A stretch of DNA of 64,000 nt from Cyathus striatus (GCA_025738555.1 JAOVFP010000004.1:124001-188000); one strand, 5' to 3'; shown: positions 21,771 to 34,352, counted from the stretch's first letter. A program made the numbers and translations. Notes: generated by a model not told the origin, from the sequence alone.

Positions 21771-24700
21771 TCAGACATAGAAACACTTAAGTATGAAAGT
21801 AACATACTGTATCAGGCAGATCTTCAACAGGACCGGCCTCAACGGCAGCTTTTTGTCCCGTACTAAGGGATTTGTACCAAGTTGTATCATAGAAATTGAT
21901 TGGAAGTCTCTGAACACATATTTGCTCTGGTGACGGTTCGTTCGTCTCAGATGGAGGAGACTTAGATGAAGCTCCATTGTACTCCCTGACACAATGAACA
22001 TTTCCACCTCCCTTTCTTAGTCCAGTGCCATATGCCTCCACGTCCCGGAACAACAAAGAATACTATCGTTAAGCCAGGCTTTCTTCTTTCGATGAACAAC
22101 TTTGTTTTGGGTACTTGTACCTTCAACTTCGGTTTTGTCTGAGCTCATCCCCATAGCTCCCAATGCATTGTGGACATGTTCGACACCCCTCCAAAACTGA
22201 TGGTTTTCAGCATTATTGGTCAGGCGAGCTGAAACGACTTTCCCTCTGCATTTCCATGTCTGAAAGTGCATTCAGTATGTGAAAGTAATATGAAGTTAAA
22301 CTATACACGTACCCCTTCCTGACAAGTAAACCTACGATTCCTTGCTTTCTCTTCGGCTTCAGCAGTAGCTAACTCAGACTCCTTTATGGGATCAATACTT
22401 CGCTGTAACCGCCTGTACTTTAGAGCACTCCGTCGTAGTCTTTCACTGATCTTCTTCGCCAGCTTCGCCATTGTCTCTTCTCCCTTAGGAACATGGAAAT
22501 TGACTTGACCATTCAGCACAATCTGGTAATCCAAGGCAAGGAGCCGAATCATCTCCCTGTTCCACTCAGAAGTGAAGGGCACCATCCAATTCAATTTTGG
22601 CGATGCTGCATTTAGAATCAGCTTGCAGTCTCTGAACTGTTCGAGTTCTTCTGCAGATGGACAGACAAATTCCGAAGCGTGAGTGTACCACAGCCTTTTT
22701 GTCTCGTTCAGGTAGGTGCGGAGATGTTGCTACAAAAAGGTTAACCTATGTGTTGAAGAATAGAGACATGAACATACGTCAAACATCTGATCATCTTCTT
22801 CCTTTTTCTTACACTTTCTTGAGGAAGGGACTAGGATACTGTTATTGCCTTGGACATTGTTCTCGGTTTCATCCCTGCTATCCATGGGGTCATCCACATC
22901 CTCTGAAGGAGAGGATGCTCAACCTTTGCCTTTGCCTTTGCCTTTGCCTTGGGGACTTTCAGTGGAGCGTATTTCTGAAATAATCTCTCGGATGGATATG
23001 TTGACCGAAGTCATCACACATTGCGTAACTATTGTTAACTAACAACGTTAGTATGAGGTGCACTACTATATAAGAAGACCTCACCTGTTCGGGAGAAAGA
23101 TAGACATTGAGAGCAGGACCAGCTGGCTGCTGTGGGGTGGGAGGTCAGCCGTTCTGCTGGTGGACATTGGGAGCAGGACCAGCCAGCTGTTGAGGGGTGG
23201 GAAGTGGGCCATCCTGCTGGTGGACATTGGGAGCAGGGCCAGCTGACTGCTGAGAGTGAGAGGTAGTAGGTGGGCTGTCCTGCTGAGCGTGATTGCGAGC
23301 AGGGTCGGCCGGCTGCTGAAGGGCGGGAGGTAGGCCATCCTGCTGAATGTGGTTGAGGGCAGGGTCGGCTGGTTGCTGAGGTGGACCATCCAGCTGGTGG
23401 GGAGGAGCACCAGCTAGCTGCGATGGGATGGGAGACTGACCATTCTGATGATGAGCATTGACCTCCATCATTTCCTGCTGATGGGGGATAGGAGTCAGAT
23501 TGGCCTGTTGCTGTACGATGGAAGGCTGGTTAATCTGCAGGTGATCTACTGCCATGCTGGAAGAGGAATCTTGTTGAGGCGTAACTAGCTCATTGGGCAT
23601 GATGGGCTGTTGAGAGCTGGACGACGAATGGTTGACATTATCGACCTGCATTGAGATAATATGGTCCAGTGGGGGACTCTCATGAAAGGCTCCTGGGATC
23701 GACAGAGGTGACGGTGGAGCAATAGTGCTACCATGTGCTGCCACTCCAGGTAGCAGCGGTGGATATGTCGCCACTGGTGGAATAGGCGGTGGTAATGCTG
23801 GGGGTGGATGAACAATGCTCCCCAGAGAGGATTGGAAGGGAGCCGACGTTCCAGGCAGCAGAGGTGGATGCACCACCACTGGTGGAATAGGTGGGGGTAA
23901 TGCTGGGGGTGGATGAACAATGCTTCCCAGAGACAATTGGGGGCGAGTTGACATTCCAGGCAGCAGAGACAGATGCAGGACCAATGCCGTTGACGTAGGC
24001 ACAGGGGACATCAAATGTTGAGGGGGTGGACTGGATGCAGCAAGTACGGGGCCCTACAGTTATATTGAGTAAGGACATGTTGAGAAGATTAAATGATACG
24101 TACCAGCGCACCTGCTTCAGATGGCTGGGCAGGATTGCCGCTGAAAAATGCAGCTGAAGTTCCTGGGAGCGGAGATGGCAGAAGCGATGCACGTGTCGGC
24201 GTGCTTGATGTTATCAAGCTAGGTGCAGGGGATAGCGATTGGCATGGAGGCAGTCCAGATGCACCAAGTCCAGGGCCTTACAATTGTATTCAGTGATCAA
24301 CATCAAGACAGTAAAGACGGTGTACATGCCTGTGGATTAAGGAGCGTGCCTTGCGCAACCTCCGCCTGTCCTGGTGCTAGTTCATTGGGCGGCGATGGCT
24401 CTCGTTCCACTCGAATGCGAGTAAAATGCCGGCCTGTAGTGTTGGTCTAAAAGGCGGGAGTAAGAGTTCGTTTAATTTATAGTGTATGACTTATATGTAC
24501 CTGCTCGACTGATTGTGTCCTGCCATGTAGCCTTGGTGGAACAGGATGATATGGATGGCTGGGATCTAAGGGAGGGCCTGCACCAGTAATCTAAAAAACT
24601 GGGTGTAAGAATATGTATAATGGGAGCGTATGACTGGACATACTTGCTCACTGGCAAGTCTTGTCTTGCCCTGCAGCCTTGGTGGAACGGGACGGTACGG

Positions 24701-24870
24701 ATGGCCAGCATCTACGAGAGGACCTGCAGCAGTAATCTGAAGAGCAAATGTAAGAATTCATACAACGGTCGTTTATGACCTGACGTACCTGCTCGGCTGC
24801 TGTACTCCGGCACCTTGTTTGAATAGGATCGGAAAGGCTGCCCACGGGAGGGCATTCATTGTTTAACATC
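21771..24870 (-). pseudogene. Proline/glutamine-rich hypothetical protein with conserved C-terminus
   Basis: A multi-exon minus-strand gene of unknown function. The N-terminal half is low-complexity: duplicated exons encoding GAGPPLDPSHPYHPVPPRLH-type units (24490-24810), LGSIVHPPPALPPPIPPV twice (about 23930-23770), then four or five 16-20 residue units such as QQPADPALNHIQQDGLPPAL (23145-23420). After a KGKGKGKG stretch the C-terminal part has EMIRLLALDYQIVLNGQVNF, a coiled KKISERLRRSALKYRRLQR and LPINFYDTTWYKSLSTGQKA. The last block is familiar from a large Agaricomycete family of unknown role. In-frame TGA codons occur after VHQQNG (about 23145) and after GKGKG (about 22915), so this copy is probably dead. 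Introns are short and regular. Confidence 0.5.
24487..24810 (-). repeat. Tandemly duplicated exon-intron units in the proline-rich gene
   Basis: Two adjacent exons encode nearly the same peptide: ITAAGPLVDAGHPYRPVPPR and ITGAGPPLDPSHPYHPVPPR. Each ends in a Glu-Gln just before a donor starting GTATGT or GTACAT. Each is preceded by a similar intron of about 50 nt. A third exon upstream ends the same way (STAAEQ before GTACGT). This indicates exon-plus-intron duplication, which lengthens the repeated N-terminal region. Confidence 0.55.
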
Positions 24871-26121
24871 TTTGAATGAGTAGCATGGCCTGCCGACGAC
24901 GTATTAAATAGGACCTAATTATTGTGTTAGTATACTATTACGCCAGTGGAACAGAGTAGCATACCCATATAATACCGTATCCAAGAAATACAATAAGACC
25001 TAATTATTCTGTTAGTATACTAGTACACCAGTGAGACACAACAACATACTTACATTATAAGAATACCGTATCCAGGGATACACAATAATAGAGGGCAAGT
25101 GAGCAGGGGTAATACTAATAGAGGTTAGTACTATCAGCTCGGGGACGATACTTGAGCAGGGAGCAAGCGGGGAACTATTCCTTATCATACTAATGGCGTT
25201 CATTCATGCTGAAATCATTGTATTGGTTGTATCTGAAGTACATTGTATTCTATCTACCTATAATACTATGCTATCTACTCTGAATACTAGTAAACTACTG
25301 TAGCTACGGGGAACATGGTGGTACGAAAGAGAGAGAGAAAAAATATTCCCACAGTTCGAGAGTTGCTTTGTGATAGGGCCCAGCTGGAGGGCAGGTCGTT
25401 GTGGATGCGGAGATAGTGCCGGCGTTTAGGGCTGGTCACGGCAACCCACAGCAACCTGCCCTTCAGTTGGGTCGTACCGCAAAGCAAGTGCCGCATCATG
25501 TGGACACTTTCCCTCTCTCTCTTCCTTACTCTCATGTTCCCATAGATACAATATATAGATAGTAATTAATATTCGTGTAGCCATAATAGATACATATAAA
25601 GTAGGACTAGTGGAACTGAAAGAAAGAAACAAATAAAAGAAAAAAATGGATACGAGGTGGAACAAGGGTATGGACTAGGCTTAATGGATTAACTGAGTGG
25701 GGACCGAGCGGGGCTGTTTGGATGGGGACTATACACCGGTAGATACATTGGAGATTGGAATAATGAAACCAAGTGCCCCTTGGCACAAATCCTTATTATT
25801 CAAGGCCACCACGAAGAATGGAAACGAAAAAAAACAAGAGTTCACTTATGGGTAAATAACCTTGCTGTCAATGACGAAGAAATGAAGATAACAAAATGTC
25901 ACTTCAGATGAGTCAATTGTTTTATTAGAATATGCCTATCTAACGAACTAATTGTCTATTTATTGTATGGTCTACAATTCGACAAATTTTTGTCTATCAT
26001 ACAATTGAGTATCTCCACAAGTATGCAACCACCCCCCTTTCTATAAGAATATCTTCCCTCACTCTGGTGGGAAGTATCTCATTATCATAGCCATGTTGAT
26101 TCAAGCTGATTTACCAAAGGT
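24871..26121. other. Intergenic region without a recognised gene
   Basis: AT-rich. It contains an internal near-direct repeat of a CCTAATTATTNTGTTAGTATACTA block (about 24915 and 25000). Near 25400-25500 there is an imperfect inverted repeat of a GGCAGGTCGTTG/CAACCTGCC type. Reading frames here are short and not conserved-looking. Promoter elements for the plus-strand WD40 gene are presumably at the right end. Confidence 0.35.
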
Positions 26122-27740
26122 ATGTGTAATTGTAACTTTCATGTCTCGGAACTAACGTTCACCGCAATCCATACCCTTCTTTACCACAAAAAGCCCATCA
26201 ACATCCTCAAATTGTGTCCAGATTTATCGAAGTTGTTAAGCAGAGGTATGATCATCTCCTTATGTTTAAAATATAGACTTAATGATGTACTACTAGCTGA
26301 AGATGGCACATTTGTCATTTGGGATACATCTAGCAGAGTAATTCTTCAGACTGTTAGCCTAGTATTCCATGGCCCTGTATCCACCGCAGTTTGGATGCCA
26401 GAACTTGAAGGCATGTGTTCGAGGTTTGCTGTAGGGTTCGCAGACGGCTCCATCATGGTATTTCACTATGAAAGCACCAAGGTAACTCTCCCTTAGTTTC
26501 TTTCTTTCGTTTGTTCATTTTTTTTTCCTTTAGTTCATCTGCAAAAGTGTTACGGAGGTGCATGAACATTGCGTGGAGGAGATTACATTTGACAAGAATG
26601 GCCAACGTCTTGCTAGTATTGGAACCGGCTGTTTGGTGGTGTGGTCAGTCAACTCTGGAGGTACGACATTTTGAATACCTTTGTTTCCTGACACTTACAA
26701 AAATTATAGGCAACCTCGAAGAGTACGCAAGGACGCCATCTCATAACCACATCATCCGTAGTGTCTCCTTCCATGATGACAGAAAACAGATTTTCTTTTC
26801 AGTGCTCGAAACACATGAGCTGTAAGTGTTGCTCCCCATTTGCAATAATAGCTGATCTCACTCTTATAAGGATTAATTACCAAGTCGATCCATGGACTCC
26901 TCAGTGGAATCGTCATCTGAGGTTTTGCATGTACATTTCACTTTCTAATTATTCACGACGTTTACTTATACAGGACAAGTGGCCATGCTATTGTCTCTAG
27001 CAAGAAGGAGATCCATGTTTCGAATCTATTCAATGGCATCGACACATACTCGCTCCCGCCTTCTAAACCACTCAAAACCTATGAACACCCAATTTCCCAC
27101 AATTTCCCCCTGCAACTTGCTTGTGCACTGGATGGTTCTCTCGTGATTGTTGGTAGCGATGACGGATCTCCTCGTGTATTTTCACATTTCGGGAGTATGC
27201 AGTCGTGTTTACCACACGAAAGCAACGCTCTGACCCAGGTTGTTGAGGTACTTCTCCTTCTTTCGGAACTATAGCATTGGTTAACATCCTTTAACAATAT
27301 TCAAGGCTGCCTCTATTGGTTCAAGGTGTATTGTAGCCACAGGCTCCTCGGAAAACAACAATCACAAGTCACCATATCCCATTAAACTATGGGATTCAAC
27401 CCCCGTCGTAAGTACATATCTCGATCTTATATATCCCGTCCATCTCATATCCCACAAGAACACTGTTACACCTAAAGATCCTTCTGAAAAGGATGTCATT
27501 GCAATTTCGAAATCGAAATCACTTACCTATACACAGGTAATTGTAATAATAGTTGCTGTTCTGTTTTTCCAAGGACTGCAAGCACTACTGTTAACCAACA
27601 CGATTGGAGGATGGGTTGAGGTGCTCCGTTCTTCCGTAATGGCACTCACACAGCCAGCTCTCAACACAACCAGCTCTCAAGATAGCTCTTCCATGATAAC
27701 AATGCTTACACCGCCAGCTCTCAACATATCAAGCTCTTGA
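26122..27740 (+). CDS. WD40-repeat protein 2 with C-terminal membrane segment
   Basis: A paralogue of the minus-strand gene at 13253-14554, with the same exon plan. Exons carry LAEDGTFVIWDTSSRVILQT, FAVGFADGSIMVFHYESTK, ITFDKNGQRLASIGTGCLV then VWSVNSGG, IIRSVSFHDDRKQIFFSVL, PWTPQWNRHLR, LDGSLVIVGSDDGSPRVFSH and AASIGSRCIVATGSS then IKLWDS. Introns are 45-60 nt GT-AG, for example near 26482-26533 and 26660-26709. The last exon reads SKSLTYTQVIVIIVAVLFFQ with a following GLQALLL, a clear membrane helix, then a Ser/Thr-rich tail, stop 27738-27740. The frame is consistent throughout, so this copy may be functional. The start is uncertain; upstream exons may exist before 26122. Probably a membrane-tethered propeller. 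Confidence 0.7.
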
Positions 27741-28048
27741 TTTTCGTAGACACACACTTACATACATCATGACAGACTATGTATATACAGGTTATGTAGC
27801 ATATAGTGATATAAACTCTGAGTTCTCTAGCAGCCCTCCCTATTCAAGGGAGCGGGGACTGAGCGGGGAAGGTGGAAATTTCATGTGACCGTTGATGCCT
27901 GCGGCCTGCCCTTAAGTTGGGACCTATGATAAAAGGAACTATAGATGCGTCGTTGAAAAGATTCTTTCCTCCTCGTCACATAGATACCATAGTTACATAG
28001 TAGTAGCAATACAACACCTTACAACACCTACCAATACAGATTCATACA

Positions 28049-29708
28049 ATGTCTCAAGATAACTGTGCTCTGAATCAGGACGGCTCGCTGAAGGACGCGT
28101 CAGAGATTCAATGGTTTAATGACGCAGACGATGAAACACCGCTCTCGCAGCCCGGGCCATCAAAGACAAATTTGAAGGTAAAGACATACATATTTATTAA
28201 TTTAACAATACTGAGCACTGTCCATACAGCCTAGTAAAACGAAAAGAGCAAGATTGGTGGTAAGACCCTATGCTATTAACACGATGAAACTATATTAACA
28301 TCTTGCTTCAAAAGTCATTTTTAGATTTGGAAGCTGAAGTAGCCTCTGGCTCGGAGGACGAAAACCCTATTGATTCGGATAGTATGTAAGGGCTTTAAGA
28401 AATAGCTGTTATTACTAACACCTCTCCTATAGATGATTTTATTAACGATTTCATGGACGATGAAGATAATAACATTGATCGTCCCCGTTTGTTGTTAACA
28501 CAGGCCGTTGAAGCCAAACATGGTTTCATTGACCATTTGACCAACAAATACGTTGAAAAGTCAAGGCGCATAGGTAACCATTTGGGCGCGATGGTGATCC
28601 TATGTTTTCGACCCATAAGCACGGTATCACTCATAGCGGTATAACACCTCAAGATTGGCCAATGTTTGACATCCTGGTTAAGGTCAGTAGTAGGCTGTAT
28701 AAGAAACCCACAAAACCAGCTCTTACTAACCTTCTGTAGGAAGGATCCGAGGAAATAATAGTTCATATGCTCACAACCCAAGCTGGTCCTAAGCACATTC
28801 GCAGCACATTCGCATCAGCCATGATCCCAGGTCATGTTTATGTCGAAGGACACAACCTAGAGGACATTAAAAAGTGTGCAGCTATCTATAACCAAGCTTT
28901 CTCCAATAGGATTTGTTGGACGCCAACTATGTGCTGGAATTCTTTCCCAAAACTAGTGTCAACTTACATTCCTACCCAGTATTCTTGGGTGCGACTCAAA
29001 GGGGATTACCGCTATGACCTCACATTTGTAACTAACATTTGCGATCGCTCATTTCGAATCGATGTCATTCACTTTCCTAGAATCCTCTACAAAAAGGCCT
29101 CAAAAAAGCGAGCCGCAGGATCATCAAAGTCGAAGATTCTGTCTCTGCCACCTTGTGAGTTATTCAATGTCGACCACACCTGAGAGATAAGCCCAGGTGA
29201 ACTTTTAGTTCAGTATGAAGATGCGGAGAAGAAGGTTATCAAAGGATATATTTTTCAAAACTCGCTGTATACCACAGATGGATTTATCATGCATAGGAAA
29301 CTCGATACTGATGACTACTACCAGGTTGACGCCATGCTGACAATAGATGAATTAAGATCCTTTGAGAAATGTAGGCAGATTCCTGCGGATGTCATGGAGC
29401 TCTCCCGACGCGCATCACTATCATCGACTATAAAGATAGGCGATCAAGTAAAGATTATACTGGAAGGAGGAAAGGGAGTTTCCTATGAAGGACCTGTATA
29501 TTCCAGGGTATTTTTACAGTATAATATTGCTCTCTTTAAATAACTAACAATATTACAGGTACAGTGACAAGTCCATGAATGATTTTTTTACTGCTCAAAC
29601 TACCAGAAAGGACACCGAACCTGCACTGGGCATTTGTTCGACACCCCGCTGGGAACATGATTCTGGGATTGGGTCTCAAACACCGGCTTGGAATCCAGGC
29701 TCAAGGAC
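28049..29708 (+). pseudogene. SPT5-like transcription elongation factor, 5' part
   Basis: Start ATG 28049 (MSQDNCALNQDGS), then acidic exons with short introns (first donor at 28178): FLDLEAEVASGSEDENP and DFINDFMDDEDNN. The NGN-like part follows: FASAMIPGHVYVEGHNLEDI. Then come KOW-associated segments, WVRLKGDYRYDLTFVTNI, HFPRILYKKASKKRA and IKIGDQVKIILEGGKGVSYE, and an SPT5 C-terminal-repeat-like end, SQTPAWNPGSRTPQ. SPT5 pairs with SPT4 to keep RNA polymerase II processive; mushrooms carry many SPT5-like paralogues. Here a TGA lies at 29181-29183 (DHT-stop-EISPGELL), a frame change occurs near 28575, and a transposon interrupts the C-terminal region at 29717. The likely continuation is at 43440-44135. 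Probably not the essential SPT5. Confidence 0.65.
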
Positions 29709-29716
29709 CCCCCAGG
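29709..29716. repeat. Target-site duplication, left copy (CCCCCAGG)
   Basis: The 8-bp sequence CCCCCAGG occurs here and again at 43432-43439, exactly at the two ends of the KDZ element. Zisupton/KDZ transposons are known for 8-bp duplications. It lies in the SPT5-like reading frame. Confidence 0.65.
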
Positions 29717-29880
29717 GAGGTCGTGACACTTAGCCACATGTTTCAACTGACTATCAGAGAGTCAGTTGAGAGTCAGTTGATAGTATCAGAGAGTAGATTG
29801 ATAGTAAGATGAGACTTAGTTGAGACTCAGGTGAGACTTTCATAGAGTCAGGTGAGAGTCAGGTGAGAGTCAGTTGATAG
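29717..29880. repeat. Left terminal and subterminal repeats of the KDZ element
   Basis: The terminal sequence is followed by short direct repeats of AGTCAGTTGAGAGTCAG and AGTCAGGTGAGAG types (29744-29878), with partial copies to about 30010. The same motif, in the same orientation, fills the right subterminal region at 43045-43413. Such arrays commonly serve as transposase-binding sites; that role is inferred. Confidence 0.6.
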
Positions 29881-30334
29881 TCAGATTATAATTACATACA
29901 AAATTAGAATAATCACAAGTCTCACCCTACTATCACCTTACTATCACCTTACTCTTATTCAATCTAGTATCAGATACTAATCTGAGAGTTGATTGATACA
30001 ATTTCACCTGACTATCATCTGACTATCACTTATATTTGTATAAGTTATCAGTGTAAAATAAGATTGCATCTTAGCAGAATTGAACCCTCGATGTGGTCAC
30101 GTGACCGGCGCTTATTCCGAAAGCGCCAATGGGCCATCAATCATAAATAGATGATGTCATTAAATATTATGTAATGTTATTATTATTAATAAGCACGCGA
30201 TTAGTCACACATACGTACGTCTTTTTTTGTGGGGCGACTTGTCAATTAATTTTTTATTCCCACCCTCCATTCGCTCCCTTGCTCCCCCCACCTTCCATTC
30301 GCTCTATCATTTCCACTTTACCTTCAATCCTCTT

Positions 30335-30895
30335 CCTCTCTTCTTTGGGTGCAATCACTCTTTCTTATCGAGCGCAATCGCTCTTTTCTTATTGAGTGCA
30401 ATCGCTCTTTTTTTATCGAGCGCAATCGCTTTTCTCTCTGTTTATTCCGGAATGCGCGTTGTTTGTCCCCACAATGGTGTTAAGGTGTGCATTCTCTCTT
30501 TCTTCCCTCACTCCAGTGTCACTGAGCGTAACGCTCCCTTCTAGCCCCTCTCCCCCGTGATGTTTTGAGCGCAATTGCTCCTCTTCCCCTCCCCCATGCC
30601 ACGTATGAGTGCAAACACTCCTCCTTCCCTCCCCTATGCCACGTATGAGCGCAAACGCTCCGTCCTCCTCTCCTCTGTGACGTCTGAGCGCAAACGCTCG
30701 ACGTTCTGTCCCTCATGCCACGTCTGAGTGCAAACGCTCCCCCCTCCCTCTCCTCTGACGTCTGAGTGCAAACGCTCGATGTCCTCTCCCCCACGCCATG
30801 TATGAGCGCAAACGCTCGTTCCCTCCCCTCCCTCCCCCCGTGACGTCTACGAGCGCAAACGCTCGTGTTTCCCTCCCCTCTCCCCTGTACCACGT
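30335..30895. repeat. Palindromic minisatellite, left array (GAGCGCAAACGCTC)
   Basis: A perfect 5-bp stem with a CAAA loop, GAGCGCAAACGCTC, recurs roughly every 40 bp, separated by pyrimidine-rich spacers. The leftmost copies have the variant GAGCGCAATCGCTC. Variants GAGTGCAAACACTC and GAGTGCAAACGCTC differ at CpG positions. The array extends again at 32316-32405 and 36597-37462. Confidence 0.8.
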
Positions 30896-30899
30896 TGTC

Positions 30900-31682
30900 G
30901 TTTAAGATTAAGTTAATCTAAGGTGCTAACAGGAATTGACTTTGTTCGTGTTACAACACCTGAGTGTCAGGAAATATTTAGCGAGGATATTCTTGGAAAT
31001 TTAATAGGTGATCTTGTACAGCAAAAGCTGTATAAATTGTATAAAACTTGGTATGAAGGATAATGTACAGCAAAGGCTGTATATAATGACAAGTATAATG
31101 AAAGGGGTATAGTACACACTATAGACTTAATGCTATATTTGATGTGTATATTGTTTAGATCAATGCTTAACTTGCTTAGGACTGGACCTATGACTGAAGT
31201 ATGCAATGATAAACTGTTCTCTGCTTCTAATACTGATACTGTTACTGTTACTTTGACTGTGACTGTGACTGTGACTGTGACTGCTTCGGTTTCTGTTACT
31301 GCTACTGTTACTGTTACTGACTGTACTGGCTGTGCTGATAAAACTGTACTAATAACTAATGACTAATGACAAATGGGTGAGACTACTGGGGGGTGGGTAG
31401 CTATCTATCTACTGCCAAACTGCCCTCCTTATATACCTTTTCCTAACCTGCTTAGTAATCCAATTCCCACTCTACCAATCTACATTGTTCTCCAAAATGA
31501 GTAATGTGCAAGTGTAGATTTTAGATCTGAGGCTGTACAGGACAATGGTATTTGAGGGTTAGTCAGCAAAGAACAATAGCATATATCAGAACAATGTGTA
31601 ATGAATTACATTGTTCTAAATAAAGAGCTACATTGTTCTGGGCAAGAACAATAGGAATCCATTTTTATAACAATGGAGCAGT
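30900..31682. repeat. Spacer with ACTGTG/ACTGTT microsatellite
   Basis: A hexamer microsatellite (ACTGTT, ACTGTG) occupies about 31222-31325. Two GTACAGCAAAAGCTGTAT-like inverted segments lie at about 31016 and 31065. From 31480 on, ACAATG and its complement CATTGT become very frequent. No gene was seen. Confidence 0.5.
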
Positions 31683-32065
31683 GAACAATAGATACCTATC
31701 TGCCATTGTGTAAACAATGGCAGTGAAAACAATGGAGTCATATATAAATAGTTTCACATTGTCTCTGAACAATGGGTAAAGAGTACAATATAGTTCATTT
31801 ATTATGAACAATAGGATTGATAACAATGGAGTTGTATATAAATAGTTTTCTCATTGTCTTCAGATAATGGATGAATAGTACAATGTAGTTCATTTGTGAT
31901 GAACAATAGGAGTGAAAACAATGGAATTGTATATAAATAGTTTTCTCATTGTCTTCAAGCAATGGGTGAATGGTACAATGTAGTTCATTTGTGATGAACA
32001 ATAGGAGTGAAAACAATGGAATTGTATATAAATAGTTTTCTCATTGTCTTCAAGCAATGTGTTAT
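31683..32065. repeat. Tandem repeat, unit about 95 bp, about four copies
   Basis: Units begin GAACAATAGGAGTGAAAACA and include ATTGTATATAAATAGTTTTC and TCATTGTCTTCAAGCAATG. Copies start near 31683, 31806, 31899 and 31994; the last two are nearly identical and the first is most diverged. Each unit contains TATATAAATAG and several ACAATG/CATTGT inverted pairs. A promoter-like role is possible but unproven. Confidence 0.7.
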
Positions 32066-32425
32066 CCTTTGTTTGTGCATTGTTTGTGCAAGTGATTATT
32101 TATTGATATGTGTATTATGTTTAATGGTGATTTAGAGTTGTTTGTTCATGTAAGGTATTGATTTGTTCATGTATAGTATTGGGTATATTTGATTATTAGT
32201 GTGTTGTATCATGTGATTGTGTGAGCTATTCAGTCATGTGACATGACTGTGCAATTTCTTTAATTGTGGTATACAGTGCATTTGCATGCATTATATATAA
32301 TCAAAAATCATGCCTGACAACGTCTGAGCACAAATGCTCGTCATTTCCCTCCCCTCTCCCCTGTACCCCTCCCCACGCCGTGTCTGAGTGCAAATGCTCT
32401 TTCCTCCTCTTCCCCACACCCATAA

Positions 32426-33760
32426 GTGTCAGCCAATTTGGATCATAAAAAGCCCAGGTTTTATGAAAAAGTGATCACAAAATCCCTGACTTCCATGATC
32501 ACTGCTAAAATCTAATGGTATTTATTATTATTAATGAATGTATGAGTGATCAAAGGTGATCATTGGATGTTATAATAGTGTATGATGGATATTAAAGGGC
32601 ATATTGACTACTAATGAATACTAATGAATGTGAAAGTGATCATAAGTGATCATAATATGATATAATGGTGTATTATAGTGCATAATGACTACTGGTGAAT
32701 ACTAATGGATGTGTAAGTGATCATAAGTGATCATGGTATGTTGTAATAGCATATTATAGTGCGTAATGACTACTGGTGAATACTAATGAATGTAGAAGTG
32801 ATCATAAGTGATCATGGTATGTTATAATAGCATATTATTGTGCATAATGCCTACTACTTAATACTAATAAATGTAAAAGTGATCATAAGTGATCATTGTA
32901 TAAATAATAGCATATTAATTTATAAATGAGTATAGGAATATCACATTTTCCCACATGTCACACCTGTCACGCTCGTCACATTCGTCACATATGTCACGAA
33001 TGTTACGAATGTCACGCTCCACATATTTGTCACATATGTCACATATGTAGTATTTGTTATACTTGTCACACTTGTTGTGTATGTCACGTATGTCACACCT
33101 GTTATGTACGTCACATTTGTCACACCTGTCACACCTGTCACGTATGTTGCATTTGTCATACTTGTCACACTTGTTGTGTCGTATTTGTCACGTTTGTCAC
33201 ACATGTCACACCTGTCATATTTGTCACGTATGTCACACGTCTCATGTATGTCACACCTGTCACACCTGTCGTATTTGTCACGTTTGTCACACATGTCACA
33301 CATGTTATGCATGTCACATTTATTATGCATGTCACACGTCTTATGTATGTCACATTTGTCACACATGTCACAGTACGAATGTCACGCTCCTCATATTTGT
33401 CACACCTGCTGTATATGTCATGTATGTGCATTTGTCACACTTGTCACACTTTTTATGCATGTCACACCTGTTATGTATGTCACATTTGTCATGCATATCA
33501 CATTCATACATGTCATACTTGTCAGATTTGTCACACTTGTCATGCATATCACATTTATCTTACATGTCACATTTGTCAGATTCGTCACACTCGTCACATA
33601 TGTCACACATTTTACTACTGGTCATATATATCACACTTATTACTCTCATCTGTCACAAATGTCATGCTTTCCACATCTGTCACCCTTTTTCCTGTCTGTT
33701 ATACCTGTCACACTCTTCAAGCATCATTCATAAGACACTTATCATATTTTACACATTTGT
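32426..33760 (+). repeat. Foldback element 1, left inverted arm
   Basis: Outer 81-bp units (about 32525-32925) are followed by TGTCACA-rich short repeats (32940-33640) that fade out by about 33760. The inner 610 bp (about 32926-33535) appear identical to the right arm at 35235-35844, since all translated frames agree. The outer parts differ in unit number. Confidence 0.75.
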
Positions 33761-34289
33761 CACATTCCTTACATATTTGTCACATTTTCCATGTCTGTTA
33801 TATCTGTCATATATTTTCTCTCATTTTGTTACACTTTTCTTACATGTCACATTTTTCAGTTATATTACACATCATACTTCTATAAATATTACATACATTA
33901 CAAATTGAAGATTCTATTTTATTCCCCTACTTCAAACCTGTTTTGGTGAACACATCTTTAGTGTACCAATCTTAAGTATTAAAATAGAAACGTATGACTT
34001 GCTATAATATATCTGAACACAAAGAACTGCATTGTACACAGCACACAAGTTGAAATCAATGATCCTTATGTTTCTAATCTTTGTCAAAGCTCACATCAGT
34101 ATTTAGACATTCATACAGTTACATGTGTAATAATTGTCTCAAGAATCTCATGTCAAATATGACATTTATGACATTATGCCATCTGCAATCAGTTTGAAAT
34201 TGTCAAGGTTGATAGCCTTCACTGAGTTATGAGAATTATACATTTTAAGCACTCACATGATTGTTACATTTAACTACTTGTTTTATTTA

Positions 34290-34352
34290 AGTCTCAGATG
34301 AGAGTAAGCTGAGAGTCAGTTGAGACATCTGTGAGAATGATACATACAACAG
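34290..34352 (+). repeat. KDZ right-end-like sequence inside foldback element 1
   Basis: GAGAGTCAGTTGAGACATCT and then ATACATACAACAGCTGG closely resemble the right terminus of the large KDZ element (GAGAGTCAGTTGAGACATGT, then CACATACAGCCCCCAGG at 43401-43439). It is preceded by GTCTCAGATGAGAGTAAG. It is probably the end of another, deleted KDZ copy, or a shared functional terminus. Confidence 0.55.

Noticed and set aside
32926..33885. Long Cys/His-rich reading frame (CHTCHICH-type repeats), also on the other arm at 35844-34897
   Set aside because: The frame is open in several phases because the short TGTCACACC-type repeat has a period divisible by three; similar frames occur on the opposite strand. 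No start context or splice evidence.
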